Below are positions 36,747 to 46,950 of a stretch of 64,000 nucleotides of DNA, one piece after another; within the stretch, counting starts at the first letter, position 1, and each line of letters starts with the position of its first letter. The translations under genes were made by a program, and so were the position numbers. Under the pieces are notes generated by a model. It was not told the origin of the DNA, ran no database searches, and was given only the letters and a program-made list of their open reading frames with translations. Source of the stretch: Faecalibacterium hattorii (lineage in GTDB: Bacteria; Bacillota; Clostridia; Oscillospirales; Ruminococcaceae). The stretch is from the NCBI RefSeq assembly GCF_003287455.1, contig NZ_PRLC01000012.1, positions 41,749-105,748 on the forward strand. The letters are read 5' to 3'.

Positions 36747-37616
36747 ATGCAGGAGTTTCAGCCTATCAAAGAGGGAAAGGTTCGCGAGATCTATGACAAT
36801 GGCGACAGCCTGATCATGGTCGCGACCGACCGCATTTCCGCATTCGACGTGATCCTGAAAAATAAAGTGACCAACAAGGGCAAGGTCCTGACCCAGATGA
36901 GCAAATTCTGGTTCGACTACACCCGCGATGTCCTGCCCAACCATATGCTGAGCGTGGACACCAAGGATATGCCGGAGTTCTTCCAGCAGCCCCAGTTCGA
37001 GGGCAAGTGCATGAAGTGCCGCAAGCTGACCATGCTGCCCATCGAGTGCATCGTCCGCGGCTACATCACCGGCAGCGGCTGGGCCAGCTACCAGAAGACC
37101 GGCAAGGTCTGCGGCATCCAGCTGCCCGAAGGGCTGAAGGAGTCCGAAAAGCTGCCGGAGCCGATCTACACCCCTTCCACTAAGGCTGAGATCGGCGACC
37201 ACGACGAGAATATCTCCTACGAGCAGAGCATCACCGTGCTGGAGAAGCAGTTCCCCGGCCACGGCGAGGAGTACGCCACCAAGCTGCGCGACTACACCAT
37301 TGCCCTGTATAAGAAGTGCGCCGCGTATGCCCTGAGCCGCGGCATCATCATCGCTGACACCAAGTTCGAGTTCGGTCTGGACGAGAACGGCAATGTGGTG
37401 CTGGGCGACGAGATGCTCACCCCCGACTCCTCCCGCTTCTGGCCGCTGGAGGGCTACGAAGCCGGCCACGGCCAGCCCTCCTTCGACAAGCAGTTCGTCC
37501 GCAACTGGCTCAAGGCCAACCCCGACAGCAACTATGACCTGCCGCAGGATGTCATCGATAAGACCATCGAGAAGTACCTCGAAGCCTATGAGATGCTGAC
37601 CGGCAAGAAGCTGTAA
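36747..37616 (+). CDS. purC: Phosphoribosylaminoimidazole-succinocarboxamide synthase
   Basis: SAICAR synthase of purine synthesis: joins CAIR and aspartate with ATP. Signatures: KEGKVREIYDNGDSLIMVATDRISAFD, LPIECIVRGYITGSGWASYQ, PEPIYTPSTKAEIGDHDENIS and IIIADTKFEFGLDENGNVVLGDEMLTPDSSRFW. The 289-residue length matches the long bacterial form. The ATG at 36747 was taken because CGGAG precedes it; the frame opens earlier without similarity. It stands alone, away from other pur genes. Confidence 0.96.
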   Translation: MQEFQPIKEGKVREIYDNGDSLIMVATDRISAFDVILKNKVTNKGKVLTQMSKFWFDYTRDVLPNHMLSVDTKDMPEFFQQPQFEGKCMKCRKLTMLPIECIVRGYITGSGWASYQKTGKVCGIQLPEGLKESEKLPEPIYTPSTKAEIGDHDENISYEQSITVLEKQFPGHGEEYATKLRDYTIALYKKCAAYALSRGIIIADTKFEFGLDENGNVVLGDEMLTPDSSRFWPLEGYEAGHGQPSFDKQFVRNWLKANPDSNYDLPQDVIDKTIEKYLEAYEMLTGKKL

Positions 37617-37641
37617 GGCACACCCTATATCAAACAAAAAG

Positions 37642-37678
37642 GCCGCTGTGCAGTTCAGAACGCTGCACGGCGGCTTTT
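37642..37678 (+). terminator. Terminator of purC
   Basis: Stem GCCGCTGTGCAG / CTGCACGGCGGC (one T-G pair) followed by TTTT. Confidence 0.82.
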
Positions 37679-37867
37679 GTGTTGTGATCCTGTGATCGCA
37701 CTGCTGCAATTGCTTGCAACGGTTCTCCTTTTCTGATCCCATTCTATCGAATTTGGGGAGATTGTCAAGACGTCGAACGCTTCCTCTTGCAATTTTCCCC
37801 GGCGGATGATATGATAAGCACTGCATGTTCTGTACATGTGAAAATAAGACCAAGGAGCATTCTTTTT

Positions 37868-38335
37868 ATGAAGATCATGGATCGTATTTTTTTCGCTGCG
37901 GCAGCGGCCGCACTGGCGGCCAGCCTGTTGGTGGGCTGCGGCGCGTCTTCGGCTGCCAGCAGCACCGCCTCTTCCGCTGCGTCCAGCGAAGCCGTTTCCT
38001 CTGTGGCCGCATCCGGCGAGGCGGTTTCTGAGGCTTCGGACGCCAAGATCAAGGCCCAGTTCACGGTGACCGGTGCCGATGGCGAGAGCCAGACCTTCGA
38101 CCTTGAGGCGACCGACGGCGAGAAGCTGAGCGACGCGCTGGCCGAGGCGGGCATCATCAGCGAGGACGAGGCCGCTGCGGGCTTCGTCACCACCGTGAAC
38201 GGCGAGACCGCCGACTGGGACAAGGACGCCGCTTGGTGGTGCCTGACCGACGCTTCCGGCGAGATGACCGCCGTGGGCGTGGCCGACATCCAGCTGCACG
38301 ATGGAGACAGTTATGCCTTCACCTACACGAAGTAA
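37868..38335 (+). CDS. DUF4430 domain lipoprotein
   Basis: A 155-residue lipoprotein: signal MKIMDRIFFAAAAAALAASL and lipobox LVGC, then a Ser/Ala linker (AASSTASSAASSEAVSS) and a DUF4430 domain (ESQTFDLEATDGEKLSDALAEAGII ... TVNGETADWDKDAAWWCL ... DIQLHDGDSYAFTYTK). DUF4430 resembles the small beta-rich ligand domain of transcobalamin and intrinsic factor. It overlaps the reading frame upstream of an ECF S component, which begins 8 bases after its stop, so the two probably act together in uptake of a small ligand. Confidence 0.87.
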   Translation: MKIMDRIFFAAAAAALAASLLVGCGASSAASSTASSAASSEAVSSVAASGEAVSEASDAKIKAQFTVTGADGESQTFDLEATDGEKLSDALAEAGIISEDEAAAGFVTTVNGETADWDKDAAWWCLTDASGEMTAVGVADIQLHDGDSYAFTYTK

Positions 38336-38342
38336 GGAACCG

Positions 38343-38843
38343 ATGCACAACAAGGTGCTGCGGCTGGTGCTCAGCGGCCTGATGGGGGCGCTGCTGGTGG
38401 TCAGCAAACAGGCCATGAGCGGCATCCCGAACGTAGAGCCGGTGACCCTGCTCATCATCCTTTTCGCGCTGGAGCTCCCCCGCGAGACGCCGGGGGCCGT
38501 TACGGTCTTTCTGGTACTGCAGGGCGTTTTGTACGGCTTCGGGCTGTGGTGGGCGATGTACCTGTATGTGTGGTATCTGCTGGCGGTGCTGGCGTGGCTG
38601 CTCCGCCGGATGGACAACGCTTTCGGCTGGGCCGTGTTCAGCGGGGCCTACGGCCTTTGCTTCGGCGGGCTGTGCGCAGCGGTGTATCTGGTGGCTAAGA
38701 CCCCGGCGTTCGCGCTGAGCTGGTGGCTGAGCGGCCTGTCCTACGACGTCATGCACGGCGCGGGCAACTTCGTGATCATGCTGCTGCTCTACCGCCCCCT
38801 GCGCACTGCGCTGCAAACGGCGAAACGGCAGATCCGGCTATAA
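38343..38843 (+). CDS. ECF transporter S component (substrate-binding membrane subunit)
   Basis: A 166-residue protein with five to six membrane helices (LRLVLSGLMGALLVVSKQAM, VTLLIILFALEL, LYLVWYLLAVLAWL-like, FSGAYGLCFGGLCAAVYLV, FVIMLLLYRPL). The start KVLRLVLSGLMGALLVVSK resembles the AxxxA-bearing first helix of S components that binds the ECF T subunit. A DUF4430 lipoprotein precedes it. No riboswitch is visible that would name the vitamin; the EcfA/EcfT module must be elsewhere. The ATG at 38343 follows AAGGAA. Confidence 0.75.
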   Translation: MHNKVLRLVLSGLMGALLVVSKQAMSGIPNVEPVTLLIILFALELPRETPGAVTVFLVLQGVLYGFGLWWAMYLYVWYLLAVLAWLLRRMDNAFGWAVFSGAYGLCFGGLCAAVYLVAKTPAFALSWWLSGLSYDVMHGAGNFVIMLLLYRPLRTALQTAKRQIRL

Positions 38844-38845
38844 CG

Positions 38846-38920
38846 AAAAAGGGGCTGCTGCATACTCCCTCCGGCATCGCGCAAGCGATGTCGGAAGGCG
38901 TTTTGCAGCAGCCTCTTTTG
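38846..38920. terminator. Bidirectional terminator containing a repeat fragment
   Basis: Long hairpin with arms GGCTGCTGCA (38853-38862) and TGCAGCAGCC (38904-38913), T-rich tails on both strands. The inner part (CTCCCTCCGGCATCGC...) matches the end of the dispersed repeat family, so a repeat copy seems to have been adopted as terminator. Confidence 0.75.
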
Positions 38921-39016
38921 TTATCCTAAAATCTTTTCCAGCAGCCAGAGCAGAAAGCCGGGCACACCGGCCTGTTTCAGCAGCCAAAGCAGGATCGAGG
39001 ACGAAACTGACAGCAT
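38921..39016 (-). CDS. Short hydrophobic peptide ORF downstream of eno
   Basis: A 31-codon ORF with a good ribosome site (AAAGGAG, 9 bases before the ATG). The peptide begins MLSVSSSILLWLLKQAGVPG and continues FLLWLLEKILG: two LWLL-K/E repeats that could form an amphipathic or membrane-inserting helix. It lies 96 bases after eno on the same strand and ends directly at the terminator. I know no family for it; it could be a membrane-active peptide, a signal peptide precursor or chance. Confidence 0.5.
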   Translation of the reverse strand: MLSVSSSILLWLLKQAGVPGFLLWLLEKILG

Positions 39017-39112
39017 GGGGGAGCGTCTCCTTTGCATTCGATTTGGGAGCGGCCCGCAACAGGCACCCCGTGATGAATACGAAGAAAACAGCCCCTCGAT
39101 TGCTGGAAAATG

Positions 39113-40463
<1,351 letters not shown>

Positions 40464-40472
40464 ACCGCCTTT

Positions 40473-40501
40473 ATCCTACCACGTCCTGCGCCCCGGCGCA
40501 A
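40473..40501 (-). promoter_or_regulatory. Predicted eno promoter
   Basis: Minus strand TTGCGC, 17-base spacer, TAGGAT. Confidence 0.45.
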
Positions 40502-40806
40502 GAGGGAAAACGGATGTTTGCGGCTGTAAACATTATAAGAGTGCCCCGCCGCACCGGGAGCTATCCAGCGGCTTTGTACGCTTCTTGCATGAAAATGGCT
40601 TCTCATGGTATTTTATCGTACCTCCATCTGCACCCGGAAGGACAAAAATACGGCGCTGTAACTTTTTTGACATCCGTGAAAAGCGTTCATTTCAGGGTGA
40701 AACAAAGTGAACAAGATGAAAAAACATCCAAAAGCAACAGGGAAATTTTGTTTATTTTCACATGATTTGACGGAAATGTCCGCCGAAAGTATGGACGGTT
40801 TGTGAA

Positions 40807-40835
40807 TTGCGGACTTTTCCAAAGGGGGCTATAAT
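40807..40835 (+). promoter_or_regulatory. Predicted promoter of the liv operon
   Basis: TTGCGG, 17-base spacer, TATAAT, about 90 bases before the livK start. Confidence 0.65.
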
Positions 40836-40922
40836 GAAACCACCGAGAGCAGAGCCGCTTTGAGGGAAGGGCTCTGCTTTCTGCATTTTCTGCAAATACT
40901 TCCAAACAGGAGGATATTCACT

Positions 40923-42134
40923 ATGAAAAAGATGATCACTCGTCGTAACTTTCTGGCTGCTGCCGGTGTTGTGGCTGCTGCCGGTGTTCTGACTGCATGC
41001 GGCGGTTCTTCCAGCAGCGCTGCTGCTTCCGGTGCTGCTTCCGGTGCTGCTGCTTCCGGCGACACCATCAAGGTCGGCGTCCTCGGACCCCTGACCGGCG
41101 ATGTTTCCGTTTACGGTCAGGCCGTTGTCAACGGTGCGACCCTGCGCCTGAAGCAGGCCAACGAGGAAGGCGGCATCAACGGCAAGCAGATCGAGATCAT
41201 CTCCATGGATGAGCAGGGCGACCCCACGCAGGCTGTCACCTGCTTCACCAAGATGTGCGATCAGGGCATCACCGCTCTGGTGGGCGACGTTACCACCGCC
41301 CCCACGCTGGCCGTTGCTGCTGAGAGCGCGGACTACAACATGCCCATGGTCACCGCTTCTGCTACCGCAGAGTCCGTCACTTACGATGCCGAGACCGACA
41401 CCGTGAATGGCAATGTCTTCCGTGCCACCTTCACCGACCCGTTCCAAGGTGTGAAGATGGCGGACTACGCTTGCCAGAAGCTCGGCTACACCAAGGCTGC
41501 CGTCATCTTCAAGAAGGGTGCCGACTACAACGAGGGTCTGGCGGAGAACTTCGTCAAGGAGTTTGAGGCACAGGGAGGCACCATCGTCGATCAGGAGAGC
41601 TACTCCGACGGCGACGTGGACTTCAAGACCCAGCTGACCAGCATCCTCGGCAAGGGCCCGGAGACCGTCTTCTGCCCCAACTACTATCAGGAAGTGGGCC
41701 AGATCCTTGCTCAGGCTGAGAGCATCGGCCTGACTGTTCCCTTCCTCGGCGGCGACGGCTGGGATGGTCTGGAAGGCTACGCCACCGCGGAGCAGCTGAA
41801 GGACAGCTACTTCTGCGCAAACTATGCAAAGGGCGCTTCTGCCGACTTCGAGAGCGCTTACAAGGCTGAGTACGGCGAGGATTACCCCAACGGTTTCGCT
41901 CCTCTGGGCTACGACGCCGCCACCACCGTGCTGTACGGCATTCAGGCTGCGGAGGACGCCGGTCTGGAGGCTGGCTCCGACGAGTACAAGCAGGCCGTCA
42001 TCGACGCCATCGCGGGCGGCACCATCGAGGGCCTGACCGGCACCTTCACCTTCGACGAGCACCATGACCCCGTTAAGAGCACCGCCATCCTGACCTACAT
42101 TGATGGCAAGCCGGAACTGAAGGAAATGTTCTGA
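40923..42134 (+). CDS. livK: Branched-chain amino acid ABC transporter substrate-binding lipoprotein
   Basis: Binds leucine, isoleucine or valine, or a related amino acid, outside the cell for LivHMGF. The N-terminus MKKMITRRNFLAAAGVVAAA has a twin-arginine-like motif followed by lipobox VLTAC, then a Ser/Ala linker. Type I periplasmic-binding fold: IKVGVLGPLTGDVSVYGQAVVNGA, INGKQIEIISMDEQGDPTQAV, LVGDVTTAPTLAVA. At 403 residues it is normal. AGGAGG precedes the ATG. A hairpin after the stop probably limits read-through into the permease genes. Confidence 0.95.
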   Translation: MKKMITRRNFLAAAGVVAAAGVLTACGGSSSSAAASGAASGAAASGDTIKVGVLGPLTGDVSVYGQAVVNGATLRLKQANEEGGINGKQIEIISMDEQGDPTQAVTCFTKMCDQGITALVGDVTTAPTLAVAAESADYNMPMVTASATAESVTYDAETDTVNGNVFRATFTDPFQGVKMADYACQKLGYTKAAVIFKKGADYNEGLAENFVKEFEAQGGTIVDQESYSDGDVDFKTQLTSILGKGPETVFCPNYYQEVGQILAQAESIGLTVPFLGGDGWDGLEGYATAEQLKDSYFCANYAKGASADFESAYKAEYGEDYPNGFAPLGYDAATTVLYGIQAAEDAGLEAGSDEYKQAVIDAIAGGTIEGLTGTFTFDEHHDPVKSTAILTYIDGKPELKEMF

Positions 42135-42153
42135 TTTCCCATCGAACCATTTG

Positions 42154-42190
42154 CGGAGACCGCCGGAACGGGTTGTCTCCGCTTTTTTGG
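42154..42190 (+). terminator. Attenuating terminator between livK and livH
   Basis: Stem GCGGAGAC / GTCTCCGC with T6. Located inside the operon, as expected for higher binding-protein expression. Confidence 0.78.
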
Positions 42191-42249
42191 TAAAAAAGTG
42201 TGATCCCCCGAAGGCGTGAAAACGCCGAAAAGAAAGGAAGTATCCATCC

Positions 42250-43128
42250 ATGACAGTGTTTTTTAGCCAGCTGATCAACGGTCTTTCGCTCGGCAGCATC
42301 TATGCACTGATCGCGCTGGGCTACAGCATGGTGTACGGCATCATCCTGCTGCTGAACTTTGCCCACGGCGATATCATTATGGTGGGCGCGTACATGTCTT
42401 GGTTCGTGATGAACCAGCTTGGCCTCGGCCCGGTGACCGCAGTCTGCGCCACCATCATCGTCTGCACGCTGCTGGGCGTCGTGATCGAAAAGATCGCCTA
42501 CACCCCGCTGCGCAGCGCGCCCCGCATCTCGCTGCTGATCACGGCCATCGGCGTCTCCTTCTTCTTGGAGTATACCGCAGAGCTCATCATGGGGTCCGGT
42601 GCCAAGGTCATCCCGGCCTATTTCGCCCCCAAGACCTTCTATGTCGGCAAGGTGCCTGTGGGCCTGACCTCCATCATCACGCTGGTGGTCACGGTGCTGT
42701 CCATGCTGGTGCTGACCTTCCTTGTCCAGAAGACCAAGCTCGGCAAGGCCATGCGCGCCGTCTCGGAGGATATGGACGCCGCCCGCCTGATGGGAATCAA
42801 CGTCAACAGCACCATCTCCTTCACCTTTGCGGTGGGTTCGGCGCTGGCCGGCATCGGCGCGGTGCTGTACTGCTGCTCCTACCCGCAGGCAACGCCCACC
42901 ATGGGTTCCATGCTGGGCCTGAAGGCCTTCGTTGCCGCCGTTCTGGGCGGCATCGGTTCCATGCCGGGCGCTATGATCGGCGGTATCGCCATCGGCCTGT
43001 GCGAGTGCTTTGTTTCCGCCATCGGCCTTTCCGCTTGGAAGGACGCCGTCACGTTTGCGATCCTGATCATCGTGCTGCTGGTCAAGCCCACGGGCTTCCT
43101 TGGCCGTCAGGTGCAGGAAAAGGTGTAA
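42250..43128 (+). CDS. livH: Branched-chain amino acid ABC transporter permease LivH
   Basis: One of two membrane subunits of the LIV transporter. A 292-residue polytopic protein with LivH motifs: QLINGLSLGSIYALIALGYSMVYGIILLLNFAHGDIIMVGAY at the N-terminus, RAVSEDMDAARLMGINVNSTI (coupling loop) and AVLGGIGSMPGAMIGGIAIGL. AAAGGAAG precedes the ATG. Followed by livM after 13 bases. Confidence 0.96.
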   Translation: MTVFFSQLINGLSLGSIYALIALGYSMVYGIILLLNFAHGDIIMVGAYMSWFVMNQLGLGPVTAVCATIIVCTLLGVVIEKIAYTPLRSAPRISLLITAIGVSFFLEYTAELIMGSGAKVIPAYFAPKTFYVGKVPVGLTSIITLVVTVLSMLVLTFLVQKTKLGKAMRAVSEDMDAARLMGINVNSTISFTFAVGSALAGIGAVLYCCSYPQATPTMGSMLGLKAFVAAVLGGIGSMPGAMIGGIAIGLCECFVSAIGLSAWKDAVTFAILIIVLLVKPTGFLGRQVQEKV

Positions 43129-43141
43129 GGGGGATTGGAAG

Positions 43142-44167
43142 ATGAATACGAAACGCAAAACCCTGAAAATGCCGGTCCGCTACCTGATGAACGCAGTGCT
43201 GGTGGCGCTGCTCTTCGTGGGGCTGTCCTACCTGACCCAGAACGTGCTGTCCACCTACCAGAACAAGGTCCTGCTGACCGTGGGCATCAACATCATTCTG
43301 GCGGTCTCCCTGAATGTTGCCACCGGCTATCTGGGCCAGCTGCCGCTGGGCCACGCCGGTTTCATGGCCGTGGGTGCTTACACCTGCGCCCTGTTCACCA
43401 AGTACTGCCCGCTGCCGGGCGGTATCTCCTTCGCCCTCGGTCTGGCGCTGGCGTGCGTCGTGGCGGGCCTGTTCGGCGTGCTCATCGGCATCCCGGCTCT
43501 GCGCCTGACCGGCGACTACCTCGCCATCCTGACGCTGGGCTTCGGCGAGATCATCCGCATCACCCTGAACAACATCGATGACGTGCTGGGCTTCAAGCTG
43601 TTCTACGGTGCCAAGGGCCTGAAGAACATCCCCAAATATTCGAACTACTGGAACGTCTTCCTCTGCGTGGTCATCACCTGCTTCGCCATCCATGCGATGA
43701 TGAAGAGCCGCCATGGCCGCGCGGTCCTCGCCATCCGCGACAATGAGATCGCCGCCGAGAGCTGCGGCATCCAGACCACCTACTATAAGGTCATGGCCTT
43801 TGCCTTTTCGGCAGCCTTTGCCGGTCTGGCGGGCGGCCTGTACGCTTGCTATCTGGGCGTTCTGGACCCTTCCACCTTCGGCTTCATGAAGTCCATCGAG
43901 ATCCTCGTCATGGTGGTTCTGGGCGGCATGGGCTCCATGCTGGGTTCCATCCTCTCCGCTACCGTGCTGACCATCCTGCCCGAAGCGACCCGCAGCTTTG
44001 AGAGCTACCGCATGGTGGTCTACTCGCTGGTGCTGATCCTGATGATGATCTTCCGCCCCGGCGGACTGCTGGGCAGCTACGACTTCTCCATGAGCCGCAT
44101 CGTGGAGAAGATCATGAACGGTGAGCTGTTCCGCAAGAAGGAAAAGGAGGGCGAAGACCATGAGTGA
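43142..44167 (+). CDS. livM: Branched-chain amino acid ABC transporter permease LivM
   Basis: Second membrane subunit, 341 residues. Motifs: ILAVSLNVATGYLGQLPLGHAGFMAVGAYTCAL, LTGDYLAILTLGFGEIIRI, AIRDNEIAAESCGIQTTYYKVMAFAFSAAFAGLAGGLYACYLG and LGGMGSMLGSIL. The ATG at 43142 follows GGAAG. Its stop overlaps the livG start by 8 bases. Confidence 0.96.
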   Translation: MNTKRKTLKMPVRYLMNAVLVALLFVGLSYLTQNVLSTYQNKVLLTVGINIILAVSLNVATGYLGQLPLGHAGFMAVGAYTCALFTKYCPLPGGISFALGLALACVVAGLFGVLIGIPALRLTGDYLAILTLGFGEIIRITLNNIDDVLGFKLFYGAKGLKNIPKYSNYWNVFLCVVITCFAIHAMMKSRHGRAVLAIRDNEIAAESCGIQTTYYKVMAFAFSAAFAGLAGGLYACYLGVLDPSTFGFMKSIEILVMVVLGGMGSMLGSILSATVLTILPEATRSFESYRMVVYSLVLILMMIFRPGGLLGSYDFSMSRIVEKIMNGELFRKKEKEGEDHE

Positions 44168-44999
44168 GTTCCAGACAAGACTGAACAGTGTCCCCTCCGG
44201 CGGCTTCCTGACCGACCGCGACAAGGACAAAAAGCCTATCCTCGATGTGCGTGAGCTGGGCATCGACTTCGGCGGCCTGACCGCTGTGGACGGCTTCAAC
44301 CTGATGATCGGCCGCAGCGAGATCACCGGCCTGATCGGCCCCAACGGCGCGGGCAAGACCACCGTCTTCAACCTGCTGACCAACGTTTATCAGCCCACCC
44401 GCGGCTCCATCCTGATCGACGGGATGCCCACGGCGGGCAAGAAGACCTATCAGGTCAACCGGATGGGCGTGGCCCGCACCTTCCAGAACATCCGCCTGTT
44501 CAAGGAACTGAGCGTCATCGACAACATCAAGGTCGGTCTGCACGAGTCCCTGAGGTACGATCTGGCCTCCTCCCTCCTCCGTCTGCCGAACTATTGGAAG
44601 GAAGAGAAGAAGTGCACCGAGCGTGCGCTGGAGCTGCTGGACATCTTCCACATGGCGGACCTCGCCAACGTTCCGGCGGGCAGTCTGCCCTACGGCGCAC
44701 AGCGCCGCTTGGAGATCATGCGCGCGCTGGCCACCAGCCCGAAGCTGCTGCTTCTGGACGAGCCTGCCGCCGGTATGAACCCTTCCGAGACCGCTGAGCT
44801 GACCGAGACCATCCGCCGCATCCGTGACGACTTCAACATCGCCGTGCTGCTGATCGAACACGACATGAGCCTCGTCATGGGCATCTGCGAGGGCATCGCG
44901 GTGCTGAACTTTGGCCGCATCATCGCCAAGGGCACCCCGGACGAGATCCGCAACAACCCGCAGGTCATTGAGGCCTATCTGGGCAAGAAGGAGGGCTGA
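44160..44999 (+). CDS. livG: Branched-chain amino acid ABC transporter ATPase LivG
   Basis: Cytoplasmic ATPase, 279 residues. Walker A GPNGAGKTT, signature LPYGAQRRLEIMRALA, Walker B LLLDEPAAGMNPSE and H-loop LIEHDMSLVMGI are in the LivG-type order. An N-terminal extension of about 25 residues (SEFQTRLNSVPSGGFLTDRD) precedes the domain. AGGAGG is upstream. It overlaps livM and precedes livF by 3 bases. Confidence 0.96.
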   Translation: MSEFQTRLNSVPSGGFLTDRDKDKKPILDVRELGIDFGGLTAVDGFNLMIGRSEITGLIGPNGAGKTTVFNLLTNVYQPTRGSILIDGMPTAGKKTYQVNRMGVARTFQNIRLFKELSVIDNIKVGLHESLRYDLASSLLRLPNYWKEEKKCTERALELLDIFHMADLANVPAGSLPYGAQRRLEIMRALATSPKLLLLDEPAAGMNPSETAELTETIRRIRDDFNIAVLLIEHDMSLVMGICEGIAVLNFGRIIAKGTPDEIRNNPQVIEAYLGKKEG

Positions 45000-45002
45000 C
45001 AG

Positions 45003-45716
45003 ATGGCAGAATCTATGTTGAAAGTGGAGAACATCAACGTCTATTACGGCAACATCCACGCCGTCAAGAACGTCTCCTTCGAAGTCAACGAGGGCGAGAT
45101 CGTCACCCTGATCGGCGCGAATGGTGCGGGCAAGTCCACCACCCTGAAGACCATTTCCGGTCTGCTCCACCCGAAGACCGGCGATGTGCTGTACAAGGGC
45201 AAGAGCATCAAGGGCGTCCGCGCCCATAAGATCGTGGAAGCGGGCCTTGCCCATGTGCCGGAAGGCCGCCACGTCTTTCTGCACATGACCGTGGAGGAGA
45301 ACTTGGACATGGGCGGCTACACCCAGCCCGCTTCCACCATCGGCCCCAACAAGGAGAAGGTCTTTGAGCTGTTCCCCCGCCTGAAGGAGCGCCGTAAGCA
45401 GCTGGCCGGCACCATGTCCGGCGGCGAGCAGCAGATGCTGGCCATGGGCCGCGCTCTGATGAGCAACGCCTCCATGCTGATGATGGACGAGCCCTCCATG
45501 GGCCTGTCGCCCCTGCTGGTGCAGGAGATCTTCGACATCATCCGCAACATCCACAAGGAGGGCATGACCATCCTGCTGGTGGAGCAGAACGCGCAGATGG
45601 CCCTTTCCGTGGCCGACCGCGCCTACGTCTTGGAGACCGGCCGCGTCGTCATGGACGGCACCGGTGCCGAGCTGCTGACCAATGAGCGGGTCCGCAGCGC
45701 CTATCTGGGCGGCTGA
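45003..45716 (+). CDS. livF: Branched-chain amino acid ABC transporter ATPase LivF
   Basis: Second ATPase, 237 residues. LKVENINVYYGNIHAVKNVSFEVNEGEIVTLIGANGAGKSTTLKTISGL contains Walker A. The LivF-type signature MSGGEQQMLAMGRALM, Walker B MLMMDEPSMGLSPLLV and H-loop LLVEQNAQMALSV follow. It closes the livKHMGF operon ahead of a strong terminator. Confidence 0.97.
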   Translation: MAESMLKVENINVYYGNIHAVKNVSFEVNEGEIVTLIGANGAGKSTTLKTISGLLHPKTGDVLYKGKSIKGVRAHKIVEAGLAHVPEGRHVFLHMTVEENLDMGGYTQPASTIGPNKEKVFELFPRLKERRKQLAGTMSGGEQQMLAMGRALMSNASMLMMDEPSMGLSPLLVQEIFDIIRNIHKEGMTILLVEQNAQMALSVADRAYVLETGRVVMDGTGAELLTNERVRSAYLGG

Positions 45717-45742
45717 TCCTTTCCCCTCTATCAACAAGCAAG

Positions 45743-45787
45743 AAAACCCCGTACAGACGACCGGAGGGCCGCTGTACGGGGTTTTTT
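45743..45787 (+). terminator. Terminator of the liv operon
   Basis: Stem AAAACCCCGTACAG / CTGTACGGGGTTTT with T6 on the plus strand and an A-run on the other side, so it may serve the convergent GH105 gene too. Confidence 0.88.
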
Positions 45788-45801
45788 CTGCTAGAATCAG
45801 T

Positions 45802-46947
45802 TTATTTGCTGGCGATCATTTCGGTATAGGCCAGCACGAGGGGGCCGACGCCCTTGGCGTCGTTGCAGACGACGGGTTCGCTGAAGTAGTAGGCGAGGGA
45901 GCCGTCGCGGTGGTCTTTGCCGCCGAGGCCGGCGACGAGGCAGATGCCGCCCAGCTGCAAGCTGCCGTCCGGGTTCTTGGACAGGTACTTGTCGCAGGTG
46001 CCGTAGAAGGCTTTCTCAGCCCATGCGGCCATTCGCTTGGGCAGCAGACCCAGCCGCACGCCCTTGAGCACGGCGTAGGCGAAGAGGGCCGTGCCGCTGG
46101 TCTCAAGGTAGTTGCCCTCGATGCCGGGGTGGTCCATGACCTGCCAGAACATGCCGGTCTCCTCGTCTTGGAACTTGTGCACATCCTCAATGGTCTGTTT
46201 CAGCATGGCCTGAATGCCGCGGTACTCGTTGTACAACTGCTCGTCCATCCGCTCCAGCACGTCCACCATGGCCACCATGAACCAGCCCATCGCCCGCAGC
46301 CAGAAGTTCGGGCTGCAGCCGGTGACGGGGTCGGCCCAGTACATCTGGCGGCTCTCGTCGTAGCCGTGGTAATACAGGCCGGTCTTCTCGTCCCGCATAT
46401 GCTTTTGGATGTTCATGAACTGCTTGTAGCTGTCGATGCAGCCCTGCATCTTGTTGAAGCGGGTCTCGTACTCCATGTAGAAGGGCTGGGCCATGTAGGT
46501 GCCGTCCAGCCAGACCTGCCACGGATAGATGTCCTTGTGCCAGAAGTTGCCCTCCTTGGTGCGGGGCTGGGTGGCAAGCTGGCTGCGGATCAGCTCAATG
46601 GCCTTGCGGTATTTTTCCTCTCCGTAGAGATCGTACAAAATAAACAGGTTTTTGCCCTGATTCACGTTGTCGAGGTTGTATTCCTTGGGGTCGTAGGTCT
46701 TGATGGAGCCGTCCGGCTGGACGAAGTAGTCGATGAACTGCTTGGAGAAATCGAGGTACTTCTTGTCGCCGGTGGTGTGGTAAAGGCTCAGGGTGGCGGT
46801 GACCATGCAGCCGTCGATGTAGTTCCACTTGTTCGGCTTGCCGCTGCGCACCTTTTCGATGTTCCACAGGGGGGCTTCGGCGCTGGAATTGGCGATCAGG
46901 TAGTCCACATAATCGCCCAGCATGGTGAGAATCTCTTCGTGGGTCAT
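45802..46947 (-). CDS. GH105/GH88 unsaturated rhamnogalacturonyl hydrolase
   Basis: Family that removes unsaturated galacturonic acid from the non-reducing end of pectic (rhamnogalacturonan) oligosaccharides after lyase action. The 381-residue (alpha/alpha)6 protein has WNYIDGCMVTATLSLYHTTGDKKYLDF, the catalytic Asp D148 in YPWQVWLDGTYMAQPF, SPNFWLRAMGWFMVAMVDVLERM and LETSGTALFAYAVLKGVRLG. No signal peptide, so it acts in the cytosol. It lies 3 bases downstream of the GH28 gene in one operon. Confidence 0.93.
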   Translation of the reverse strand: MTHEEILTMLGDYVDYLIANSSAEAPLWNIEKVRSGKPNKWNYIDGCMVTATLSLYHTTGDKKYLDFSKQFIDYFVQPDGSIKTYDPKEYNLDNVNQGKNLFILYDLYGEEKYRKAIELIRSQLATQPRTKEGNFWHKDIYPWQVWLDGTYMAQPFYMEYETRFNKMQGCIDSYKQFMNIQKHMRDEKTGLYYHGYDESRQMYWADPVTGCSPNFWLRAMGWFMVAMVDVLERMDEQLYNEYRGIQAMLKQTIEDVHKFQDEETGMFWQVMDHPGIEGNYLETSGTALFAYAVLKGVRLGLLPKRMAAWAEKAFYGTCDKYLSKNPDGSLQLGGICLVAGLGGKDHRDGSLAYYFSEPVVCNDAKGVGPLVLAYTEMIASK

Positions 46948-46950
46948 AGC

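Noticed and set aside
40514..40765. 83-codon plus-strand ORF in the eno-livK gap
   Set aside because: No ribosome site and no recognisable motif; the gap looks regulatory.
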